Shown: piece by piece, positions 15,296 through 21,812 of the stretch
How positions within the stretch are numbered: position 1 is the stretch's first letter
How the letters are laid out: each line of letters starts with the position of its first letter
DNA from: JBIOWF01 sp044868295
Lineage (GTDB): Bacteria > Actinomycetota > Actinomycetes > Streptosporangiales > Streptosporangiaceae
DNA: 30,410 bases
Direction of reading: 5' to 3'
NCBI GenBank assembly: GCA_044868295.1
Contig: JBIOWF010000182.1
Location: 1 to 30,410, forward strand
Made by a program: the position numbers and the translations under genes
Notes under the pieces: generated by a model
Databases searched by the model: none
Told to the model about the DNA's origin: nothing
Seen by the model: only the letters and a program-made list of their open reading frames with translations

Positions 15296-16000
15296 ATGCG
15301 TTTCAAGGTCCAGGACGTCATGACGCGAGACGCGGTTTCCGTGAACGGCAGCACTCCTTTCAAGGACGTCGCCGAAGTCCTGATCGCCCATGGTGTGAGC
15401 GCCGTCCCCGTGGTCGACGGCGAAGGCCACGTCCTCGGCGTGGTCTCCGAGGCGGATCTGTTGCTCAAAGAGGAGTTCAAGGAGCAGTACTACGGCGAGG
15501 GCTATCAGCCGCCGCTCCGTGCCCGGCTACGCCGCCGTTTCGGCAAGGAGGGCACCCTGTCGAGGGAAAAGGCGCGTGGCGACACCGCCGCGGACCTGAT
15601 GACCAGCCCGGCGGTGACGGTGCGCGGACATGCCTCGGCCGTGGCGGCGATGCGGCTCATGGCCGAGCACGGCGTCAAGAGGTTGCCCGTGGTCGACGAG
15701 AACGGCTGTCTGGAAGGCATCGTGAGCCGTCAGGACGCGCTGAGGGTGTTCGTGCGTTCCGACACCGAGATCGCCCAGGAAGTGCGCCACGACGTCCTCG
15801 CCCATTCCTTGTGGTCGGCCACCTCAGACGTCCGGGCAGCGGTAGATCAGGGCGTCGTGACGCTCACCGGATCCACGCGACGCCGCAGCGACGCACGGCT
15901 CCTGATCCGCATGACCGACCGCGTCAACGGCGTGGTCGACGTCATCGATCACATCACGTGTGAAGAGGACGACGAAGCTCGCGCCTGGAAAGACGCATAG
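15296..16000 (+). CDS. CBS-pair protein with C-terminal BON domain
   Basis: 234 residues from ATG 15296, preceded by GGAAGGAGAGAGGG. Two CBS motifs: VQDVMTRDAVSVNGSTPFKD with VSAVPVVDGEGHVLGVVSEA (about 5-60), and AADLMTSPAVTVRGHASAVA with VKRLPVVDENGCLEGIVSRQ (about 98-155). The C-terminus (about 172-232) is a BON domain, beginning at VRAAVDQGVVTLTGS and ending near RVNGVVDVIDHI. CBS pairs sense adenine nucleotides; BON domains are thought to bind phospholipid or mediate contacts. It is the intact paralogue of the truncated gene at 1143 and probably cotranscribed with hsp20. Confidence 0.92.
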   Translation: MRFKVQDVMTRDAVSVNGSTPFKDVAEVLIAHGVSAVPVVDGEGHVLGVVSEADLLLKEEFKEQYYGEGYQPPLRARLRRRFGKEGTLSREKARGDTAADLMTSPAVTVRGHASAVAAMRLMAEHGVKRLPVVDENGCLEGIVSRQDALRVFVRSDTEIAQEVRHDVLAHSLWSATSDVRAAVDQGVVTLTGSTRRRSDARLLIRMTDRVNGVVDVIDHITCEEDDEARAWKDA

Positions 16001-16065
16001 CGACGCCCGGTACCTCATAGGGCGCGCGCCGTCGCTGGGAGACGAACCGTCAAGAGGAGTCAATC

Positions 16066-16659
16066 ATGCTGGTCCGTGAGGTCATGAGCAGTCCCGTGAT
16101 CACGCTTCGCCCATGGGATCCCGTTCGGCAGGCGATCCGGGTGCTGTACGACAACAACATCACCGCCGCGCCCGTGCTCGGCGATCGCGGCGAGTTGGTC
16201 GGCATCGCCGGCGAGATGGACCTGCTGTGCGGGGCCTTCCTCCCCGATCCGCGAGCCAGCGCCCGCCCCGTCGCCGACGTCGAAGAAGCAGCGCCGCGGC
16301 GGGTGGCCGACGTGATGTCTCGTGAGGTCGTCACCGTGACGGAGACCACCGACGCCGCGCTTCTCATCGATCTCATGGTCGCGAAAAGGGTCAAGAGCGT
16401 TCCGGTCCTCCGTGACCACGACCTGGTGGGCATCGTCAGCCGACGCGACCTCATGGCCATGCTGGCCCAATCGGACACCGCGCTTCGGGCGGCCGTCCTC
16501 GCGGCTCTGCGCGAGCAGTACCCCACGGGGCCGTCGTGGGAGGTGATGGTGAAGGAAGGCGAGGTTGTGCTGCACGGCCATGCCGGTGAGCCCCTCGACC
16601 AGATCGCCGATCTGCTGACACGGACGGTCCCGGGCGTGAGCCGGGTCCGTCACGCCTGA
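16066..16659 (+). CDS. Second CBS-pair/BON protein
   Basis: 197 residues from ATG 16066 after AAGAGGAGTCAATC. CBS motifs: VREVMSSPVITLRPWDPVRQ with ITAAPVLGDRGELVGIAGEM (about 3-55), and VADVMSREVVTVTETTDAAL with VKSVPVLRDHDLVGIVSRRD (about 80-132). A BON-like end follows (about 155-196: WEVMVKEGEVVLHGHAGEPL, then VPGVSRVRHA). It is shorter and more divergent than the other two CBS proteins, with a compact linker between the CBS motifs. It lies 65 bp after the previous CBS-BON gene with no terminator seen, so it is likely the third gene of the hsp20 operon. Confidence 0.9.
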   Translation: MLVREVMSSPVITLRPWDPVRQAIRVLYDNNITAAPVLGDRGELVGIAGEMDLLCGAFLPDPRASARPVADVEEAAPRRVADVMSREVVTVTETTDAALLIDLMVAKRVKSVPVLRDHDLVGIVSRRDLMAMLAQSDTALRAAVLAALREQYPTGPSWEVMVKEGEVVLHGHAGEPLDQIADLLTRTVPGVSRVRHA

Positions 16660-16702
16660 AGCGGGCGCGACCGATTTCCGGGTCCGGCACTCGATCGCGA
16701 CG

Positions 16703-16716
16703 GGTACCGAAGTCCT
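16703..16716 (-). promoter_or_regulatory. DosR-like palindromic box 8
   Basis: On the reverse strand AGGACTTCGGTACC, upstream of the DUF1918-DUF1876 gene (140 bp from ATG 16850). A weaker copy on the forward strand, GGGACCTCCTCCCC (16725-16738), follows at once. Confidence 0.55.
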
Positions 16717-16849
16717 CGGTCTTCGGGACCTCCTCCCCTATCCCGGTGGAGGCGGTTTCACCAGATTTGAAGACATCTCGCTGGACGCCGATGACCACCG
16801 AGGTCGCCACACCCGTCGGATGAAACCGAGAGCGGAAGAGGGGAAGACC

Positions 16850-17311
16850 ATGAAAGCAGCAGTCGGCGATCGGCTGGTCGTCGAGAGTCCCCATACTGAT
16901 GAGCCACGGCGCATCGGCGTCATCACCGCCCTGCGCCACGCCGACGGCTCGCCGCCCTACACCGTGCGCTGGCTCGATGAGGAGCATGAGGTCTTGATCT
17001 TCCCAGGTCCGGACGCCCACATCGAGCATCCGGATCGCCGTGCAGGGCGCGACCAGGCGCGGCACACGCCTCAACAGCCGCAACCGGACGTTCCTGACCT
17101 GGAAGCCAAGGAATGGACGGTGCACATCTACATCACCGAGCAGGGAGACGACACCTCGGCCCGGGCGGTCCTGTCCACTCGCGGCAAGACCCACCTCGAA
17201 GGAGTCGGGCACGCACGACGCAGCCCGGAAGATCTCCCGGTACCGGAGATCGGCGACGAACTCGCGTCCGCCCGTCGAACCCGAGATCTTCCGCCGCCTC
17301 CAGCGCCGTGA
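16850..17311 (+). CDS. DUF1918-DUF1876 fusion protein with truncated C-terminus
   Basis: 153 residues from ATG 16850 (site AGAGGGGAAGACC). Residues 1-60 are DUF1918: KAAVGDRLVVESPHTDEPRR, then HADGSPPYTVRWLDEEHEVL, an SH3-like fold. Residues about 84-143 are DUF1876: EWTVHIYITEQGDDTSARAV and GVGHARRSPEDLPVPEIGDE. In M. tuberculosis single-domain members of both families (Rv0569, Rv1738) are DosR-regulated, and Rv1738 is structurally similar to ribosome hibernation factors. The last DUF1876 helix is lost: after GDELASAR the text becomes RTRDLPPPPAP, which is antisense of the convergent GH65 gene. Whether the protein still folds is uncertain. Confidence 0.85.
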   Translation: MKAAVGDRLVVESPHTDEPRRIGVITALRHADGSPPYTVRWLDEEHEVLIFPGPDAHIEHPDRRAGRDQARHTPQQPQPDVPDLEAKEWTVHIYITEQGDDTSARAVLSTRGKTHLEGVGHARRSPEDLPVPEIGDELASARRTRDLPPPPAP

Positions 17312-17909
17312 CGGCGTCGCGTAGCACCGGCTGGCGAGCGGCGTCCGCCGTGTACGCGGCGATCCGCTCTAGGATTCGTATCTCTCCGTCGCGGCCCGCA
17401 CGTTGGACCGCCACGGCCGCGATACCCGCACACCCTCCGGTGGTGCGCGCCCAGTAGTGATCGTCCAGCCGCCCGCCGGTCACCCGCCCTTCCGAGGGCT
17501 GCAACGGCGGTCCCGCGCTGATCCGCCTGCTCTCGGCCTCCGCCCGCATCGCCACCACACCCGGGCGGCTGACGGAGGCGAATCGCAGCGTCCGTACGGG
17601 CGGTATGTGGCCGATCTCCTTCCTCGCCACCACGCCGGTGCGCAGGTCGAGCACCCGCAGATCTTCTTCAGGAGCGGGCCGGAAGTCGAGTCCGGTCCAC
17701 TGAGGGCCGGGCAGCAGGTGCTCTCCGGCCCCTGTTTCGGTGTAGATGCCCGAGGCGAGCACGAGTGGCACGGATCCCGGAGCGGCTTCCTCCACTGATC
17801 CGCGGGTGGCGAATCCCCCTGCCCCAAGAGTGAACAACGACTCGGTAACGCGATGCCGCAGCGGGTCCCTGCCGGTTTCGCGGATGATCCACGCAGGATC
17901 CTCGTCCAC
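17133..17909 (-). pseudogene. Truncated GH65 trehalose/kojibiose-type phosphorylase (N-terminal domain only)
   Basis: The frame shows the N-terminal beta-sandwich of glycoside hydrolase family 65: DPAWIIRETGRDPLRHRVTE, SLFTLGAGGFATRGSVEEAA, LASGIYTETGAGEHLLPGPQ and RTLRFASVSRPGVVAMRAEA. Intact enzymes are about 750-800 residues; homology here ends at about 17275 (LGFDG), after which the frame runs antisense through the DUF1876 gene to a stop at 17133. The catalytic (alpha/alpha)6 barrel is missing. The GTG at 17909 gives a start close to the family N-terminus; the frame is open to a GTG at 18149 that has a better ribosome site (GGAGAGGGAACG), but those 80 extra residues look non-protein-like. 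Confidence 0.78.
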
Positions 17910-18247
17910 CGTGGGGACACGCCCGCATTTCCACCGCGTACGCGGGCGCCGAGAAGGAACATCGATCGATTCCCGTATCACCCGGTCAGCAGCCACCGCT
18001 CCGCCTTCCGTACAGCTGCCGGGACCCGTACCAGGGAGCCGGCAGGGCCCGGACGGATCGGCACCCGCCGACCGGTGTGTCAGGGCCAACGGCCGCTCGG
18101 AAGGGATGTTCCGTCTTGGCGACGGTGGGTCTCGTGGCCTTTCGGTCACCGTTCCCTCTCCACTTTCCGGGCGGACCGCCGTCCGGGGACCTCTCTCTCC
18201 GGATCGGCCCTCCTGCTCCCGTATCGGCGGGTGTCTTCACTTACAGG

Positions 18248-18276
18248 CTCTGCCGCCCGGTGCTACGGCGGCAGAG
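18248..18276. repeat. 10-bp inverted repeat
   Basis: CTCTGCCGCC, 9-nt loop, GGCGGCAGAG. The stem is perfect. It lies about 100 bp upstream of the GH65 frame and 210 bp before usp, so it is not an obvious terminator for a visible gene; it may be an operator or a relic terminator of a lost gene. Confidence 0.5.
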
Positions 18277-18295
18277 TCCTCCGCCTCTAGCTGAT

Positions 18296-18309
18296 AGGCC
18301 TTCAGTCCT
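18296..18309 (-). promoter_or_regulatory. DosR-like palindromic box 9
   Basis: On the reverse strand AGGACTGAAGGCCT. It is set in an AT-rich stretch (TATATATC follows on the forward strand) and oriented towards the GH65 remnant. Confidence 0.5.
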
Positions 18310-18388
18310 ATATATCCCGATAAGTCACCTCTTCGCCTGATCGACCGACTGGCCACATAACTGCTAGAGGCCAGAAGACGCCCACAAA

Positions 18389-18402
18389 GTGACAAAGGTC
18401 CT
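18389..18402 (-). promoter_or_regulatory. DosR-like palindromic box 10
   Basis: On the reverse strand AGGACCTTTGTCAC. Its centre is 92.5 bp upstream of the usp start at 18488, close to the distance seen for box 2 and the CBS gene. Confidence 0.55.
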
Positions 18403-18487
18403 TAAGAAAGGCGTGGCTGCCAAGGAATCCTGAAGGGGAGGAATGCGAGATGACCAGGCAAGCCCACGAACCTGCGAGGTGACGACC

Positions 18488-19348
18488 ATGAATAAACCGA
18501 TCATCGTCGGCGTCGACGGATCCACGCCCTCGCTCCAGGCCGCGAGCTGGGCGGGGCAGGAGGCCATACTCCGCGACGCCCCCCTGCGGATCGTGCACGC
18601 CATACTGCTGTGGCCCTACTACGTCCCGCTGGTCCCGCAACCCGCCACCTGGGAGACGGGGGCCGAGGCCACGGCGCGCGAGCTTCTCGACGAGGCGACC
18701 ATTCACGCCCGGGCGGGCAGGCCACATCTTGAGGTCACAACCGAGATCATCGGTGGCTCGCCGCAGGAGGCGGTGGTCGCCGCGGCCGAAGGAGCGCAGT
18801 TGATCGTCGTCGGAAGCCGGGGACGTGGCGGGTTCGCCGAGCTCTTGCTGGGCTCGATGAGCCGATACGTCACGTCACGAGCCTCCTGTCCGGCGGCCGT
18901 CGTCCGGCAAACGCGGGCCGTTGACCGCGGTGAGATCGTTGTGGGAGTCACGGGGCGACCCGATCAGGAAGCAGTGCTGGAATTCGCCTTCCAGGAGGCC
19001 ACACTTCGCAACGCGAAGTTGCGGGCCGTACACGCCTGGACCCACCCGGCCACGAGAGCGCCGGGCGACATGCAACCACTCGTCTATGACGAGCAGGGCG
19101 TCGGCGAGGAGGAAGCCCGACTGCTGGCCGAAACCATCGCCGGCTGGCGGGAGAAGTTCCCCGACGTGACGCTCGTGGAGAACGTCGTCCACGAGCACCC
19201 GGCAAAGGCCCTGATCGAGGCGTCCGCGGAGACAGACCTCGTGATCATCGGCGCGCACAGCGGGGCAGGGGCCGCGCTCGGACTCGGGGCGACCCCCCAT
19301 GCCGTCCTGCACCACTCGTACGCACCCGTCATCGTGGTCCGTCGCTGA
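18488..19348 (+). CDS. Universal stress protein, tandem UspA domains
   Basis: 286 residues from ATG 18488, chosen over the in-frame ATG at 18443 because GAGGTGACGACC sits at the right distance and MNKPIIVGVDGSTPSLQAAS is the usual N-terminus. The first UspA domain (1-140) has the ATP motif GSRGRGGFAELLLGS. The second (about 150-286) begins EIVVGVTGRPDQEAVLEFAF and ends GAHSGAGAALGLGATPHAVL, HHSYAPVIVVRR. Length matches the mycobacterial DosR-regulated USPs. It is probably a cytosolic ATP-binding stress regulator. It is followed by the phosphotransferase/kinase gene 85 bp later in the same direction, likely an operon; Rv2004c and Rv2005c are similarly adjacent. Confidence 0.94.
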   Translation: MNKPIIVGVDGSTPSLQAASWAGQEAILRDAPLRIVHAILLWPYYVPLVPQPATWETGAEATARELLDEATIHARAGRPHLEVTTEIIGGSPQEAVVAAAEGAQLIVVGSRGRGGFAELLLGSMSRYVTSRASCPAAVVRQTRAVDRGEIVVGVTGRPDQEAVLEFAFQEATLRNAKLRAVHAWTHPATRAPGDMQPLVYDEQGVGEEEARLLAETIAGWREKFPDVTLVENVVHEHPAKALIEASAETDLVIIGAHSGAGAALGLGATPHAVLHHSYAPVIVVRR

Positions 19349-19433
19349 TCGAGGGCAATCCTCACCCGAGGCCGTACCCGGCGGCTTTCGAGTCGGCCGT
19401 GGGGCGTTGACCGAAGAGTACGGAGGCATCGTG

Positions 19434-20882
19434 ATGAGACCTTGGGCGCAGATCAAGGAGACACACGCCGCCGTCGTGGTCCTTCTCGGGGATCATGCAT
19501 TCAAGCTGAAGAAACCAGTGAATCTCGGTTTCCTCGACTTCACCACGCTGGAGGCCCGCCGGGCCGTCTGCCATGAGGAGGTCGAGCTCAACCGGCGATT
19601 CGCCCCCGATGTTTATCAGGGAGTCGCCGACGTGATGGGCCCTGACGGGGAGGTTTGCGAACATCTCATCGTGATGCGCCGCATGCCCGACGAACGGCGC
19701 CTCGCCACAATGGTTCGTTCTGGACAACCTGTGGAGGCATGCCTGCGCCAGATCGCCCGAATGATCGCAACCATGCACGGCCAGGCCCGCCGCGGTGCCG
19801 AGATCGACGAACAAGGAGGCGGGAAGGCCCTTCGATCTCGCTGGACCGCAAGCTTCGACCAGGTCCTGGCGCTACCCGACGCACTTGACACCGAGGTGAC
19901 CCGGGAAATCGAACGGCTCACGCTGCGCTTCCTCGGCGGCCGGGACCCCCTGTTCGCCGCCCGCGCCGCAGACGGCCGAATCGTGGACGGCCACGGCGAC
20001 CTGCTCGCCGAGGAGATCTTCTGCCTGGACGACGGGCCGCGCGTGCTGGACTGCCTGGAATTCGACGAACGGCTCCGCTTCCTCGACGGCCTGGATGACG
20101 CCGCCTTCCTGGCCATGGACCTGGAGCGGCTGGGCGCGCCACGCCTGGCCGAACTCTTCCTGCACTGGTACGCCGAGTTCTCCGGCGACCCGGCCCCACC
20201 CTCACTGTGGCATCACTACGTGGCATACCGCGCTTTCGTCCGAGCCAAGGTCACCTGCCTGCGGCATCGGCAAGGCGACTCCGCTGCCGCACGGGAAGCC
20301 CGCGATCTCGCCGAACTCACGCTGCGCCACCTGCGAGCGGGGGCGGTCACCCTGGTCCTCGTCGGCGGACCCCCGGGCACCGGCAAGTCGACCCTGGCCG
20401 GCGCCATCGCCGACCGTCTCGGCTACACGCTGCTGAGCAGCGACCGCATCCGCAAGGAACTCGCGGGCATCGCCCCCGAACAGCGTGCCTCGTCTCCCTT
20501 CGGCGAGGGCATCTACAGCGAGGAATGGACCAGCCGCGCCTACCGCGAGATGCTGTCCCGGGCGCAGAGACTGCTTCAGCATGCTGAGCCCGTCATCCTT
20601 GACGCCTCCTGGATCGATGCGAGCCAACGGAAGGCGGCCGAACGGGTCGCTCAGCAGACGCACAGCGACCTCGTGGCCCTGCGCTGCACCGCTCTGCCGC
20701 AGGTCACCGCCGAGCGCCTCGCTCGTCGCATGGACGGAATCTCCGACGCCGACCACGCGATCGCCGAAGCCATGGCGGCCAGAATGGCGCCCTGGCCGGG
20801 CGCGGTGGAGATCGACACCGGCGCTCCGCCGGAGGTGGCTGTCCAGCGGGCGCTTACGGCGATCGCTTCCCGGCTTCGGTGA
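19434..20882 (+). CDS. Bifunctional phosphotransferase-like / P-loop kinase protein
   Basis: 482 residues from ATG 19434; GTG 19431 directly before it is equally possible (site GGAGGCATC). The N-terminal half resembles aminoglycoside phosphotransferase-type kinases: HAFKLKKPVNLGFLDFTTLE near residue 21 and the catalytic-loop-like VDGHGDLLAEEIFCLDDG (about 182-200). The C-terminal half is a nucleotide-kinase P-loop domain with Walker A GGPPGTGKST (about 309-318) and a following LLSSDRIRKELAG, typical of the zeta-toxin/gluconate-kinase-like AAA_33 family. Rv2004c in the DosR regulon has the same architecture. Substrate unknown; antibiotic modification should not be assumed. It looks complete; the convergent ppsA fragment ends 33 bp from its stop. 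Confidence 0.88.
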   Translation: MRPWAQIKETHAAVVVLLGDHAFKLKKPVNLGFLDFTTLEARRAVCHEEVELNRRFAPDVYQGVADVMGPDGEVCEHLIVMRRMPDERRLATMVRSGQPVEACLRQIARMIATMHGQARRGAEIDEQGGGKALRSRWTASFDQVLALPDALDTEVTREIERLTLRFLGGRDPLFAARAADGRIVDGHGDLLAEEIFCLDDGPRVLDCLEFDERLRFLDGLDDAAFLAMDLERLGAPRLAELFLHWYAEFSGDPAPPSLWHHYVAYRAFVRAKVTCLRHRQGDSAAAREARDLAELTLRHLRAGAVTLVLVGGPPGTGKSTLAGAIADRLGYTLLSSDRIRKELAGIAPEQRASSPFGEGIYSEEWTSRAYREMLSRAQRLLQHAEPVILDASWIDASQRKAAERVAQQTHSDLVALRCTALPQVTAERLARRMDGISDADHAIAEAMAARMAPWPGAVEIDTGAPPEVAVQRALTAIASRLR

Positions 20883-20914
20883 GCCGGTACTGACGCAGCG
20901 TTGCCGCCTCCCTC

Positions 20915-21536
20915 TTTCCGTGTCAATCGAGAACATCACGCCGGCGCTGGCCAGATCCGAGCGGACCATTCGCCGCACCCCGACCGACAACGCCACGGTG
21001 AGGTGGTCGAAGCCCTGGTCCCCCCGGTAGCTGATCGCTCGATCGGTAAACAGCGACGCATAGCACCTGCGGAAGGCGTCAATGAGCGCGTCGATCCCGG
21101 AGACGTTGAGAAAGGTCTCCTGCTGACCGGCGAAGCTTGCCTGCGGGAGGTCCTCGGCGGTCGCACTGCTCCGTACCGCCACCTCGGGATCGCTGTGGCC
21201 AAGCCGCACCGGCAGCTCGTGATACGCGTCGCCGAGTTCATGGACGAGATCCCCGGGCAGTTCCGCCGAGAGAAAGAGCTCCCGGATCGCCTGGCCGACA
21301 TCGCCGAGTTCGGCACCGTGATGCAGCCGGTCGATATGCCCGGCGATTCGGTCGCGCAGGCCGTTCAGACGGAGGAACTCCCAGTAGGCGTCAGCCGTGG
21401 TCGCGAAGCCCTCGGGCACCTGGATCCCGCTCGCGGCCAGATGCCGGATCATCTCCCCGAGCGAGGCATTCTTGCCGCCGACCCTGCTGACATCGGAGCG
21501 TGTCAGCTCGGACAACCACACTACTCGGTCAGCCAT
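20915..21536 (-). pseudogene. Truncated phosphoenolpyruvate synthase (N-terminal part only)
   Basis: About 207 residues of the PEP/pyruvate-binding ATP-grasp domain: VGGKNASLGEMIRHLAASGI, VPEGFATTADAYWEFLRLNG, VRSSATAEDLPQASFAGQQE and LASAGVMFSIDTE. Homology stops there, at about 20915, well before the rest of the ATP-grasp domain, the phospho-His swivel domain and the PEP-binding barrel. The frame then continues antisense through the kinase gene to 20202. Intact PpsA is about 750-850 residues, so this is nonfunctional. The start at 21536 gives the family N-terminus MADRVVWLSELTR; an in-frame ATG at 21596 is possible. Box 11 lies upstream. Confidence 0.87.
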
Positions 21537-21623
21537 GGCGCACATCCAGTCAGTTCGGATTCTGATCGGTTCCGGCGAAGGCGTCCGTATGAACATGCTT
21601 CCGGACGCACACCGCGGGCTGTA

Positions 21624-21637
21624 GGGCCCAAGGTCCC
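21624..21637 (-). promoter_or_regulatory. DosR-like palindromic box 11
   Basis: GGGACCTTGGGCCC on the reverse strand, a strong dyad. Its centre is 94.5 bp from the ppsA fragment start at 21536. Confidence 0.63.
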
Positions 21638-21762
21638 GGAAGTGCAGGCCGCAGGAGACCAGTGGAGGCCGATGCCGTTCGCCCTATTTCACCGATGCCG
21701 GCAGCTGCACCGTCCAGACCCGTCCGCCACAGGCCCGGCGGATGACCTTCGGCCGGACGTTT

Positions 21763-21776
21763 GGGGCTAAAGGCCT
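21763..21776. promoter_or_regulatory. DosR-like palindromic box 12
   Basis: GGGGCTAAAGGCCT. Its centre is exactly 43.5 bp upstream of ATG 21813, the same distance as box 15 to its gene. This supports 21813 as the start and suggests a leaderless or near-leaderless transcript. Confidence 0.55.
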
Positions 21777-21812
21777 CTGATGTCACGAGGTGCATGCCGA
21801 CAGGCTGGCCTC

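Larger units (their letters stand above)
18150..18487. other. Intergenic region upstream of GH65 remnant and usp
   Basis: A 338-bp gap that is AT-richer than the rest around 18296-18410 and holds a 10-bp hairpin (18248-18276) and two DosR-like boxes (18296-18309, 18389-18402). No gene is evident. It is probably a bidirectional promoter region. Confidence 0.65.

Noticed and set aside
19434..20300. Aminoglycoside resistance function for the phosphotransferase-like half
   Set aside because: The similarity is to a broad kinase superfamily; the P-loop fusion and dormancy context match Rv2004c-type proteins with no known drug modification.
20202..20914. Extension of the ppsA frame to 20202
   Set aside because: Beyond 20915 it is antisense to the phosphotransferase/kinase gene and has no PEP synthase motifs.
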